Origin: Calendula officinalis
Lineage: Eukaryota > Streptophyta > Magnoliopsida > Asterales > Asteraceae
Direction of reading: 5' to 3'
DNA length: 64,000 bases
NCBI GenBank assembly: GCA_963853835.1
Contig: OY970833.1
Coordinates: 16,020,474 to 16,084,473, forward strand
Shown here in pieces: positions 23,501 to 34,737 of this stretch (its first letter is position 1; each line of letters begins with the position of its first letter). The notes below the pieces were generated by a model, which ran no database searches, had not been told where the DNA came from, and was given only the letters and a program-made list of their open reading frames with translations. The position numbers and the translations under genes are program-made.

Positions 23501-26500
23501 CGAGCTTTCCGTTGATATTTTGTGGATCGTGAGCCCAGTTACGGTCTAAGAGTTACAGGGAAAATCGAAAGGGGCTCAAATGAAAAGGCCGTAACTTTTT
23601 GCTCGGGTCTCAATTTCGTGCCTACTTGACTAGTAAATTATTTAAAAATGGGTTTTAAAACAAATTCACTTTCTGGCAAATTCTGTCATCTGCATTCTCG
23701 AGGGATATTAACCTGCTTCGGCATAGAATCGCGATTCTGTGCCTTCTCGACTCTTGTAGTTTACATTCCGAGCTTTCCATTGATATCTTTTGGATCGTGA
23801 GCCCACTTACGGTCTAGGAGTTACAGGCAGAATCAAAAGAGGCTTTACTGAGAAGGCCATAACTTTTGGGTTGGGTCTCCGTTTCAGGCCTATTTGACTT
23901 GTAAATTATTAAAAAGGAGTTTTAAAACAGATTCACTTTTTGGCAGATTCTGTCATCTGCCTTCTCGACGGATTTTGACCTGCTTCGGGACAGAATCACG
24001 ATCCCATGCCTTCTCGACTTTTGTAGTTTACATTCCGAGCTTTCCATTGATATCTTGTCGATCGTGAGCCCAGTTACGGTCTAGGAGTTACAGGCAGAAT
24101 CGAAAGGGGCTTTACTGAAAAGGCCATAACTTTTAGCTCGGGTCTCCGTTTCATGCCTACTTGACTTGTAAATTATTAAATACGGGTTTTAAAACAAATT
24201 CACTTTCTGGCAAATTCTGTCATCTGCCTTCTCGACGAATTTTGACCTGCTTCGGCATAGAATCATGATCCCGTTCCTTCTCGTCCCTTATAGTTTACGT
24301 TCTGAGTTTTCCGTCGATATCTTGTGGATCGTGAGCCCACTTACGATATAGGAGTTTTAGGCAGAATCGAAAGGGGCTTTACTGTAAAGGCCATAACTTT
24401 TGGCTCGGGTCTCCATTTCATGCCTAATTGACTTGCAAATTATTAAAAACGGGTTTTACTACTAATTCACATTCTGGCAAATTCTGTCATCTGCATTCTT
24501 GAGGGAGTTTAACCTGCTTCGGCAGAAAATCAAGATACATTCTCGACTCTTATAGTTTACGTTCTGAGCTTTACGTTGATATCTTGTGGATCGTGAGCCC
24601 ACTTACGGTCTAGGTGTTACAAGCAGAATCGAAAGGAGCTTTACTAAAAAGGCCATAACTTTTAGCTCGGGTCTCCTTTTCAGGCCTATTTGACTTTTAA
24701 ATTATTAAAAACGAGTTTTAAAATGAATTCACTTTCTGGCAGATTCTGTCATCTGCCTTCTTGATGGATTTTGACCTGTTTCGGGACAGAATCACGATCC
24801 CATGCCTTCTCGACTTTTGTAGTTTACATTCCGAGCTTTCCATTGATATGTTGTGGATCGTGAGCCCAGTTACGGTCTAGGAGTTACAGACAGAATCGAA
24901 AGGGGCTTTACTGAAAAGGCCATAACTTTTGGCTCGGGTCTCCGTTTCATGCATACTTGACTTGTAAATTATTAAATACGGGTTTTAAAACAAATTCACT
25001 TTCTGGCAGATTCTGTCACCTGCCTTCTCAACGAATTTTGACCTGCTTCGGCAAAGAATCATGATCCCGTTCCTTCTCGACCCTTGTAGCTTACATTCTG
25101 AGTTTTCCGTTGATATCTTGTGGATCGTGAGCCCACTTACGGTATAGGAGTTATAGGCAGAATCGAAAGGGGCTTTATTAAAAAGGCCATAACTTTTGGC
25201 TCGGGTCTCCGTTTCATGCCTAATTGACTTGCAAATTATTAAAAACGGGTTTTACTACAAATTCACTTTCTGGCAAATTCTGTCATCTGCATTCTCGAGG
25301 GAGTTTAACCTGCTTCGGCAGAAAATCAAGATACATTCTCAACTCTTGTAGTTTACGTTCTGAGCTTTACGTTGATATCCTGTGGATCGTGAGCCCACTT
25401 ACGGTCTAGGTGTTACAAGCAGAATCGAAAGGAGCTTTACTAAAAAGTCCATAACTTTTGGCTCGGGTCTCCGTTTCAGGCCTATTTGACTTGTAAATTA
25501 TTAAAAACGAGTTTTAAAACGAATTCACTTTCTGGCAGATTCTGTCATCTGCCTTCTCGACGGATTTTGACCTGCTTCGGGACAGAATGACGATCCCGTG
25601 CCTTCTCAACTTTTGTAGTTTACATTACGAGCTTTCCATTCATGTCTTGTGGATATTGAGCCCAATTACGATCTAGGAGTTACAGGCAGAATCGAAAGGG
25701 CTTTACTGAAAAGGCCACAACTTTTGGCTCGGGTCTCCGTTTCATGCCTACTTGACTTGCAACTTATTAAATACGGGTTTTAAAACAAATTCACTTTCTG
25801 ACAAATTCTGTAATCTGCCTTCTCGACGGATATTGACCTGGTTCGGAATAGAATCACGATCCCGTGCCTTCTCGACCCTTTTAGTTTACGTTCTGAGCTT
25901 TCCATTGATATCTTGTGGATCAAGAGCCCACTTATGGTCTATGAGTTATAGGCAGAATCGAAAGTGGCTTTACTAAAAAGGCCATAACTTTTGGCTCGGG
26001 TCTCCGTTTCTGGCCTATTTGACTTGTAAAATATTAAAAACGAGTTTTAAAACAAATTCGCGTTCTGGAAGATTCTGTCATCTTCCTTCTCGACGGATTT
26101 TGACCTGCTTCGGGACATAATCACGATCCCGTGCCTTCTCTACTTTTGTAGTTTACATTCTGAGCTATCCGTTGATATTTTGTGGATTATGAGCATAGTT
26201 ACGGTCTAGGAGTTACAGGCAGAATCGAAAGGGGCTTTACTGAAAAGGCCATAACTTTTGGCTCGGGTCTCCGTTTCATGCCTACTTGACTTGCAAATTA
26301 TTAAATACGTGTTCTAAAACGAATTCACTTTCTGGCAGATTCTGTCATCTGCCTTCTCGACGGATTTTGACCAGCTTCGGCATACAATCACGATCCCGTG
26401 CCTTCTCGACCCTTGTAGTTTACGTTCTGAGCTTTCCGTTGACATCTTGTGGATCGTGAGCCCACTTATGGTCTAGGAGTTACAGGTAGAATCGAAAGGG

Positions 26501-28288
26501 GCTTTACTGAAAAGGCCATAACTTTTGGCTCAGGTTTCCGTTTCATGCCTACTTGACTTATAATTATTAAAAATGGGTTTGAAAAGAAATTCACTTTCTG
26601 GCAGATTCTTGCATCTGCCTTCTCTACGGATTTTGACCTGCTTCGGGACAGAATCATGATACCGTGCCTTCTCGACTTTTGTAAATAATTAAATACGGGA
26701 TTTAAAACAAATTCACTTTCTTGCAGATTCTGTCATCTTCCTTCTGGACGGGATTTGACCTGCTACGGCATAGAATCACGATCACGGCCTTCTCGACTCC
26801 TGTAATTTACGTTCTGATCTTTCCGTTGATATCTTGTGCATTGTGAGCCCACTTACGGTCTAGGAGTTACAGGCAGAATCGAAAGGGCTTTACTGAAAAG
26901 GCCATAACTTTTGCCTCGGGTCTCCGTTCCATGCCTACTTGACTTGTAAATTATTAAAAACTGGTTTTAAAACAAATTGACTTTCTGGCAGATTCTACCA
27001 TCTACCTTCTCGACGGATTTTGACATGCTTCGGCATATAATCATGATCCCGTGCCTTCTCGATTCATGTAGTTTACGTTCTGAGCTTTCCGTTGATATCT
27101 TTTGGATCGTGAGCCCATTTACGGTCTAAGAGTTACAGGCAGAATCGAAAGGGGCTTTACTGAAAAGGCCATAACTTTTGGCTCAGGTCTCCGTTTTCAT
27201 GCCTACTTGACTTGTAAATTATTAAAAATGGGTTTTAAAAGAAATTCACTTTCTGGCAGATTCTGCCATCTGCCTTTCTCTACGGATGTTGACCTGCTTT
27301 GGGACAGAATCATGATACCATGCCTTCTCGACTTTTGTAAATAATTAAAAACGAGTTTTAAAACAAATTCACTTTCTGGCAGATTCTGTCATCTGCCTTC
27401 TCGACGTATTTTGACCTGCTTCGGGACAGAATCACGATCCCGTGCCTTCTCGACTTTTGTAGTTTATATTCCGAGCTTTCCGTTGATATCTTGTGGATCG
27501 TGAGCCAAGTAACGGTCTAGGAGTTACATGCAGAATCAAAAAGGGGCTTTACTGAAAAGGCCATAAATTTTGGCTCGGGTCTCCGTTTCATGCCTACTTG
27601 ACTTGTATATAATTAAAAACAGCTTTTAATACAAATTCACTTTCTGGCAGATTCTGTCATCTGCCTTCCCGAGGAATTTTAACCTGCTTCGGCATAGAAT
27701 CACGATCCCGTGCCTTCTCGTCTCTTGTAGTTTACATTCTGAGCTTTCCGTTGATATATTGTGGATCGTGAGCCCACTAACGGTCTAGGAGTTACAGGCA
27801 GAATCAAAAGGGGCTTTATTGAAAAAGCCATAACTTTTGGCTCGGGTCTCTGTTTCATGCCTAATTGACTTGTAAATTATTAAAAACTAGTTTTAAAACA
27901 AATTCACTTTTTCTGGGAAATTTTGTCATCTGCATTCTCGAGGGATTTTAACCTGCTTCGGCAGAGAATCACGATCCCGTGCCTTCTTGACTCTTGTAGT
28001 TAACGTTCTGAGCTTTACGTTGATATCTTGTGGATCGTGAGCCCACTTACGGTCTAGGAGTTACAGGCAGAATCGAAAGGGCTTTACTGAAAAGGGCATA
28101 ACTTTTGGCTCGGGTCTCCGTTTCATGCCTACTTGACTTGCAACTTATTACATACGGGTTTTAAAACAAATTCACTTTCTGGCAGATTTTGTCATCTGCC
28201 TTCTCGACGGATTTTGACCTACTTCGGCTTAAAATCACGATCCCGTGTCTTCTCGTCCCTTGTAGTTTACGTTCTGAGCTTTCCGAGC
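20561..28288 (-). repeat. Satellite array, block 2c (minus)
   Basis: About 29 monomers in minus polarity. It includes a 3-monomer duplication with a 796-bp period (marker TAGGTGTTAC at 24611 and 25407) and two short-monomer junctions (near 26680 and 27335) of the same type as in block 1. Further GATTATGAGC markers lie at 22194 and 26185. Confidence 0.94.
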
Positions 28289-29736
28289 TTTCGTTTCTGC
28301 CTATAACTCCTTGACCGTAAGTGGGCTCACGATCCGCAAGATATCAACGGAAAGCTCAGAACGTAAACTACACGAGTCGAGAAGGCACGGGATCGTGATT
28401 CTGTGCCGAAGCAGGTTAAAATCCCTCGAGAATGCAGATGACAGAATTTGCAAGAAAGTAAATTTGTTTTAAAACCCGTTTTTAATAATTTACAAGTCAA
28501 GTAGGCATGAAACGGAGACCCGAGCCAAAAGTTATGGCCTTTTCAGTAAAGCCCCTTTTGATTCTACCTATAACTCCTATACCGTAAGTCGGGTCACGAT
28601 CCACAAGATATCAACGGAAAGCTCAGAACGTTAACTACAAGGGTCTACAAGGCACGGGATCGTGATTCTATGCCGAAGCAGGTCAAAATCCATCGAGAAG
28701 GCAGATGACAGAATCTACCAGAAAGTGAATTTGTTTTAAAACCCGTATTTAATAATTTGCAAGTAAAGTAGGCATGAAACGGAGACCCGAGCCAAAAGTT
28801 ATGGCCTTTTTAGTAAAGCCCCTTTCGATTTTGCCTGTAACTCCTAGACCGTAACTGGGCTCACGATCCACAAGATATCAACGGAAAGCTCGGAATGTAA
28901 ACTAGAAAAGTCAAGAAGGCATCGGATCATGATTCTGTCCCGAAGCAGATCAAAATCCGTCAAGAAGGCAAATTACCGAATCTGCCAGAAAGTGAATTTG
29001 TTTTAAAACTCGTTTTCAATAATTTACAAGTCAAATAGGCATGAAACGGAGACCCGAGCAAGAAGTTATGGCCTTTTCAGTTAAGCCCCTTTCGATTCTG
29101 CCTGTAACTCCTAGACCGTAAGTGGGCTCACGATCCACAAGATATCAATGGAAAGCTCAGAACATAAGCTACAAGAGTCGAGAAGGTACGGGATCATGAT
29201 TCTATGCCAAAGCAGGTTAAAATCCCTCGAGAATGCAGATTACAGAATTTGCAAGAAAGTGAATTTTTTTTAAAAACCCGTTTTTAATAATTTACAAGTC
29301 AAGTAGGCATGAAACGGAGACCCGAGCTAAAAGTTATGGCCTTTTCATTAAAGCCCCTTTCGAATCTTCCTGTAACTCCTAGACCGTAATTGGGCTCACG
29401 ATCCACAAGATATCAACGGAAAGCTCGGAATGTAAACTACGAGAGTCGAGAAGACACGGGATCTTAATTATGTCCTGAAGCAGGTCAAAATCCGTCGAGA
29501 AGGCAGATGCCAGAATCTGGCAAAAAGTGAATTTGTTTTGAAACTCGTTTTAATAATTTACAAGTCAAGTAGGCCTGAAACGGAGACCCAAGCTAAAAGT
29601 TATGGCCTTTTCAGTAAAGCCCCTTTCGATTCTGCCTGTAACTCCTAGACCGTAACTGGGCTCACGATCCACAAGATATCAACGGAAAGCTCAAAATGTT
29701 AACTAATAGAGTCGAGAAGGCACAGGATCGTGATTC
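28289..29736 (+). repeat. Satellite array, block 2d (plus)
   Basis: Polarity returns to plus at about 28288, where minus-strand GAGCTTTCC, duplicated as GAGCTTTCG, meets plus-strand TTTCTGCCTATAACTCC. About 5.4 monomers follow, up to the LTR of element B. Confidence 0.93.
29732..29736. repeat. Target site duplication of element B, left
   Basis: GATTC immediately before the LTR. It pairs with GATAC at 40952-40956 (one mismatch). The satellite consensus at this site is GATTCTATGCCG, so the empty site can be read across the element. Confidence 0.88.
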
Positions 29737-30235
29737 TGTTAGGTCACAACAACTCTGGTTTCCTTGTATAATTGATATAATAATTAAACTTAAGACATCT
29801 AAAGTGATTAACACAATATTAGACTCAAATTTGTAATTCCACTAAGTGTGGCTTGTTGCGGAATAACAAGACCACTGATCAATTACAAGACATGAACTAT
29901 GAAAGCGTAAATTGGTGAGTACTCCTATGCCAGGTGATCTCTATTTATAGTGTTATAGAGATCTTACAAAGTAGGCAAGGAGTAATGGAAGGACTGGTTA
30001 AGGAAAGTGACCGAGATCAAAGGGATTTGATCTTGTCTGTTAAACATGGTAATATTTAACTCAGTTCTTGTACTCAGTATTGGATGTCAATACTGAGTCG
30101 CAACACTGAGTGACCAATACTGTCTACTCAGTGTTGGACCAAGACTTAGCTAAATTATTCTACACACTATTCAAAGCTAGTCTAGGTTGTCTTGTTATCT
30201 TAAGATCCCTAGGTGTAAGGCTTTTTACCTTAACA
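29737..30235 (-). repeat. 3' LTR of element B
   Basis: 499 bp. Plus strand starts TGTTAGGTCACAAC and ends TTACCTTAACA. It carries a TATA box (29941-29950, minus CTATAAATAG) and two inverted repeats: CTCAGTATTG/CAATACTGAG with a 5-nt loop at 30073-30097, and CAACACTGAGT/ACTCAGTGTTG with a 14-nt loop at 30101-30136. Confidence 0.96.
29941..29950 (-). promoter_or_regulatory. TATA box in 3' LTR of B
   Basis: Minus strand CTATAAATAG, conserved at the same LTR position in the 5' LTR of B and in both LTRs of C. Confidence 0.6.
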
Positions 30236-30247
30236 ATCTCCCCCTAT
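30236..30247 (-). other. Polypurine tract (element B)
   Basis: Minus strand ATAGGGGGAGAT directly abuts the 3' LTR start TGTTAAGG. The GGGGGAGAT core next to TGTT is characteristic of Sirevirus polypurine tracts. Confidence 0.92.
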
Positions 30248-30310
30248 CTAATGATAACAAGACAACATTACAAAGAGAAGTGCAAAAATAAAAACTGCAG
30301 AGTCTTCTCT

Positions 30311-32222
30311 TCATCCTCTGCTAATGACTTCATGCTCATAGAAGACTTCTTGCTTTATGTGGAAAAATTCATCTTTCTTTTTAAGTTCATCTCTTCTATT
30401 CCACAGTACATCAACAATCTTCTTTCTAAACCAAGCATCCTCCTTCTTGGTTATTAACCACTTCAATCCTACCAGATGATTTATGGGAGCTTTGGGTAGG
30501 TCTTCCTCTGTGATGAAGCGTTCTCTGTCCTCAGAGTCAGTGTACATATATCCAGAGGTAGGATATATAGTGCTCTTTTTGTCCTGAAATATAAGACCAC
30601 GAGGAACATTGTATGGGTTAAATACATTGGAAGTATTCAGACATTCTGGTCGATTGTTCTTATAAGCTTCAGTTAATACACATAATGTCCTATACTCTCC
30701 AGAGTACAAGATTCCCTTTTCAAAACACACTGCAGAGACTGCACAGATTTCATCCAAGATCACTAGAGCTTCAGATGACCTAGAAGGCATATTCTTAATC
30801 AGTCTGGTGATCTTGATCCAGTCTTGGAGTCCCATGTTCTGAATATCATGAAGAAGTATCTTCATGGGTTGACTGACTGGCCCAGTGCAGGTTGCAACAA
30901 TTAATCCATTTATCATTTTTACTTTGATTTTATTGACATCAATGTTCAACCAGCATATGTCTCTCACACTGAGAAAGACTTTGTTTCTCAGTATTTCCAT
31001 TCTTGTCTCCCTGTACCTTGTCCTCTGAGCGACTGAGTTCCAATACTGTTCTCTAAGATCAGTTCCTTTCATTCTTCTTCTGTGAGGTGTTGAGGGAACA
31101 TCAGTCTCAATATCAGGGTCAGTCTCAGGTTCCTCTTTGACACCAAGAGCATGTAAGTAAAAGAATTTTTTTGCTTCATTTGCTAATTGTTGTGCAGTCT
31201 TCCTTGGAACCTGCTCATCATCATCATGGACAGACCTTCTAGGTCTAGTGATTGGAGGAGCTGGAGTAGGTTCTTCACTTGATCAAAAGATATTACAACT
31301 CTTGACATTCTTCTAGTTGATCTTCTAATTGTTCTTGTGTCACCCTGAGTTGGCATTTGTGATTCTCTTGGGGGCTCTTCATCATCGGAGGATGACGATG
31401 AAGAGCTTGCTTCATATGCCATATCCAGTGCAAAATTTATGATGTTTTGAGTTGGCACTGGATTTGGTTCTTCATCATCATCAGCAATTGGCCTCACAAA
31501 CGGCTTATAAACAATAATTTGCAGGTTGTTCTCATACTGAGCAGATGACATAGTATGAGCCTGCAGAGGTTGGTCAGTGTCAGTCTCCCCCTGAGCAGAT
31601 GGCTCAGACTAGCTTTGTTCTTCAATCTTCTCTAGAACTAACCTTCCTCTTTCTCTTCTTCTTTCATACTGAAACCTGAGAGATTAAGTATTAGAGACTT
31701 GCTGTGATTGTTGTTGTTGTGGAGGTTGTTCTTCATTCAGTTTTCTTCTTTTCTCACCCTAAGCAGATGGCTCAGGTTGATCAACCTCGTCTTCTCTTTG
31801 TCTCTTCTCCCCCTTATTGTTATCATTGGATGGGGAGGGTAAAGGTTCAGTATCACCACCTGCATCTCCTTGAGTATTATCATGAGTAGGAGATGGCATA
31901 TGTTCAGTGGTAGCATCAACATCAGTATCACCCCCTTGATCTTCATGTGTGGGTGATTGACTGGGCTCAGTATCATAATCTTCACCTTGATCTTCATTCT
32001 CTCCACTGTGTTGAGATTGTGGAGTCAGTTGAGGTTGTTGATGTTGTTGTTTGAGTAATGCAACCGATTGTTTTAGAGAATCAATCTCATTACTCATAGT
32101 TTCCATCCTGGCCAGTATTGTATTCTGTGTATTCTGCATGACCAACATTTGTTGCATGATTGTTTGCAAGGAAACCTATTCAATTGGAGCTTGTTGGATA
32201 TGAGTACCCTGCACAGATGGTG
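30311..32222 (-). pseudogene. Additional ORF, exon 2 (element B)
   Basis: Begins after the predicted acceptor TTCTTTAG at 32223. In order it encodes a glutamine-rich coiled coil (LARMETMSNEIDSLK region near 32080), a long Thr/Asp/Gly/Pro-rich linker, a KRQRE basic patch (near 31790), a Ser/Glu-rich stretch (SSSSSSDDEEPP) and a conserved C-terminal block of about 250 aa from MKGTDLREQYWNS (31072) to the stop at 30311. I see no transmembrane helix. A GAG-to-TAG stop soon after the acceptor and several frameshifts break it. It is colinear with element C. I do not recognise the family, and the env-like label is positional only. Confidence 0.75.
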
Positions 32223-32911
32223 CTAAAGAACAAAAAAAATAGTAACTGGTTAATATTGATTGGCTTATCAAATAGAATTGTGATGTTGTTTAATTCTAAA
32301 ATCATTTAAATAGAGTTTTTGAAGTCCGTATTTCATCTGGTGTAGGATGAAATATTATGGACTTGTACATAGAATGTGTAAGAAAGTTTTCAGTATAAGT
32401 GAGTGTGATTTATAGTGGCTCAGTGTAGGATAGGTCACTATTTCTGAAAAGGTTAGGGTTAGGATACGAAGCTTGGGATATGCTTCTTTGTTGTTTCAAT
32501 GTTTATCACTCGGTGTTAGAGTGTTAACAATAATGTGGCTTAAACCCCATGAATTTTATTTGGATAATGTAGCTTTAGGGTTTTTGATCATTTCTTAAAT
32601 CATATTATCCAATTTAACATAAATTGGGTATGATAGAAGCAGTACCAGTGGGTGTCAGTATAACATCAACCACCATTGTCTTTTTGTATGAGAAGACAAC
32701 TGTAGACTGGCAATGATCTTTAATGCTCAGTGTAGGAATCTTTCATAGTAGCAGTGGGCTAACTATGTTGTCCTTAAGAGGATATATATAAAAAAATCGT
32801 TTGATACTTTGGTCAGTATTGAGTTGGTACAGGCCAATACTTAGTCTTTTGGTTTTTTGAAAAAATATAATATATATATGGAAGTTTTAGGGCTTTATTA
32901 GAAATTCATAC
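32223..32911 (-). other. Predicted intron in the additional ORF (element B)
   Basis: 689 bp. The donor on the minus strand is CTCGG|GTATGAA and the acceptor is TTTGTTCTTTAG|CACC. All frames are closed inside. Joining the ends keeps a phase-1 reading frame (codon G+CA), as in element C. The short AT tract at 32782-32790 is the site of the large TA expansion in C. Confidence 0.7.
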
Positions 32912-34267
32912 CCGAGGCTTTGTCAGATTCCCTTCTCCCTTCAACAGAGGTCGGTGCTGGATCATTTGTATGTCTATTAGAACCTCCAGCACCTTCTTGA
33001 CCTTGTTGTCCTCTTTCTTGTCCTTCTTCCAGATTTTGTTGCTCATAATCAATTTCAACATCCAATGGAACATGTGGTTCCATATTTGGTGGTGGTTGAG
33101 CAATGTTTGCTTGTTCTGGTTCTGGAAGATTAGCATGGGATGCCATTTGATGTTGCTCTTCCAATGAAGGAGTCAGTGTTGGATTTTGACTATTCAACAC
33201 TGAGTCTGTTGATAGTGCAGCCATGATGACTAGACTCAACCGTCTTCTTACCCTTCTTCGAATGATTAAGGGTTGGTCTTCAGTATCAGAATCTGATGCA
33301 GTATGAGTAGCATCAGGTTCTGGTTATTGTGCTGGAGGGGGTTGAACATCCTCCATTTCAACATCTGCATCTACAGCATCATTATCATCATCATTGTCAT
33401 TATCATTATCATCAGCTTCATCAGTATCATCATCATCTTCATCATCATTTATATGAGCCTCAACAATGGCTAACATGGTAGCACTGTGTGGTGGTTCATC
33501 TTCCCTAGGCTGATGAAAGAAAATCTTTTCATGAATGTGAGGAAGATCAGCTCTAACTCCATCAAAATCATCATACATATTGGCTGGCATGGAGTTTTTG
33601 AAGATGAGTGATAAAAACCTGCAAAAAGAACATTTGGATTTCGTTGCCTTGCTTGAATTAATGAGATCAACTCATTGAAGATCAGTCTTGCATAATCAAT
33701 GTGGCTGTTGTTGTACATGGCATGTACCATTTGCATCCCAAAGTCATTGATTTGATCTAAGGTCCCTGTTTTATGGGTCATACATCGAATTATGGTAGAG
33801 ATCATAATTCCCCACATGGGACCAAATTCGTGCTTTTTTATTGTTCATGTTGTACGTTGTCTTCCAATGAGCGGCAATATTGATCGTGCAGTATCTCGAT
33901 CAACAAAGTAGTCATACTGAACGTGCTCTGGAAGTTGAAGATCTCTTCTGATGATGGCAGTTGACACGAATGCTCGACTTTGACCTCGAATTACCCAGCC
34001 TGTGATCATATCTGGAGAGTCCAAGTCTGCGGTGTACCAAAATTCGCAGAGCATAGATGGATATATTGCTCTTGGAAAAAGTTGAAGAGCAGCCGAGATT
34101 GGGCTATGCCTCAGATAAGAAATCATGTGACGAAATTGACGGCATACCTAACCTTGAGGAATATCGAAATTAGCAGTGATATTGTTCCTCATAAATTTCG
34201 GAAGTTCATCTCTTTGAAAATCCTCTGCTGGTGCGTCATTTGGTCTTATGAATTGGAAATTTGCCAT
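32912..34267 (-). pseudogene. Additional ORF, exon 1 (element B)
   Basis: ATG at 34267 (MANFQF). Conserved blocks are DFQRDELPKF, LCEFWYTADLDSPDMI, IIRRDLQLP and MWGIMISTIIRCMTHKTG, then KIFFHQPRED. They lead into an Asp/Glu/Asn-rich acidic region (near 33360-33460) and a Gln/Pro-rich tail ending DKAS at the donor. Defects: TGG-to-TAG near 34146, a TGA at 33845-33847 shared with element C, and a 1-bp deletion near 33620. The predicted product looks soluble and acidic. Function unknown; a structural or nuclear role is as plausible as an envelope role. Confidence 0.75.
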
Positions 34268-34737
34268 AATCTGTGATTTCGAAGAGAATTGTGCTTGCAA
34301 AAAGAGTGAAATTGTTAATCGTAGAGAGTATTTGAGAGAGATGGAGAGTAAATAACAGAGTGAATGATTTAAATTTAAAGAAAATGATTATTTATACTCT
34401 TAATTGGTAATCATTACAGTATTGGGAAGTAAAATCGGCGAAATGGCAGCCTTATCCTATTCCAACGGTAACTTTTTGAAAAGGAAAGTTACCGTTGGGG
34501 AGTATGAGATTTGAAATCAGTGTAACAACTCCAGGACTCCCAATACTGATTAAGTGAGAAAAAAAATAAATTAAAAAAAATCTTAAAAAAGATAAAAACA
34601 TTTAATTTAATCTACAAATTAATAAAAAAAATTCAAAAATTAATAATAATATACCAGACGAGCTATACTGAAAGGATCAGTATTGGGTCAATACTGAAAG
34701 ATCAGTATATGAAAAAAAAATTAGGAGAAAAATAATT
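34268..34737 (-). other. Non-coding spacer between pol and the additional ORF (element B)
   Basis: 470 bp, AT-rich, no ORF. It contains the paired AGTTACCGTTGG/CCAACGGTAACTTT inverted motif near 34460-34500 and clustered CAGTATTGG-type motifs near 34675-34705. It could act as a subgenomic promoter or translation signal for the aORF, but the sequence alone does not show this. Confidence 0.6.
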
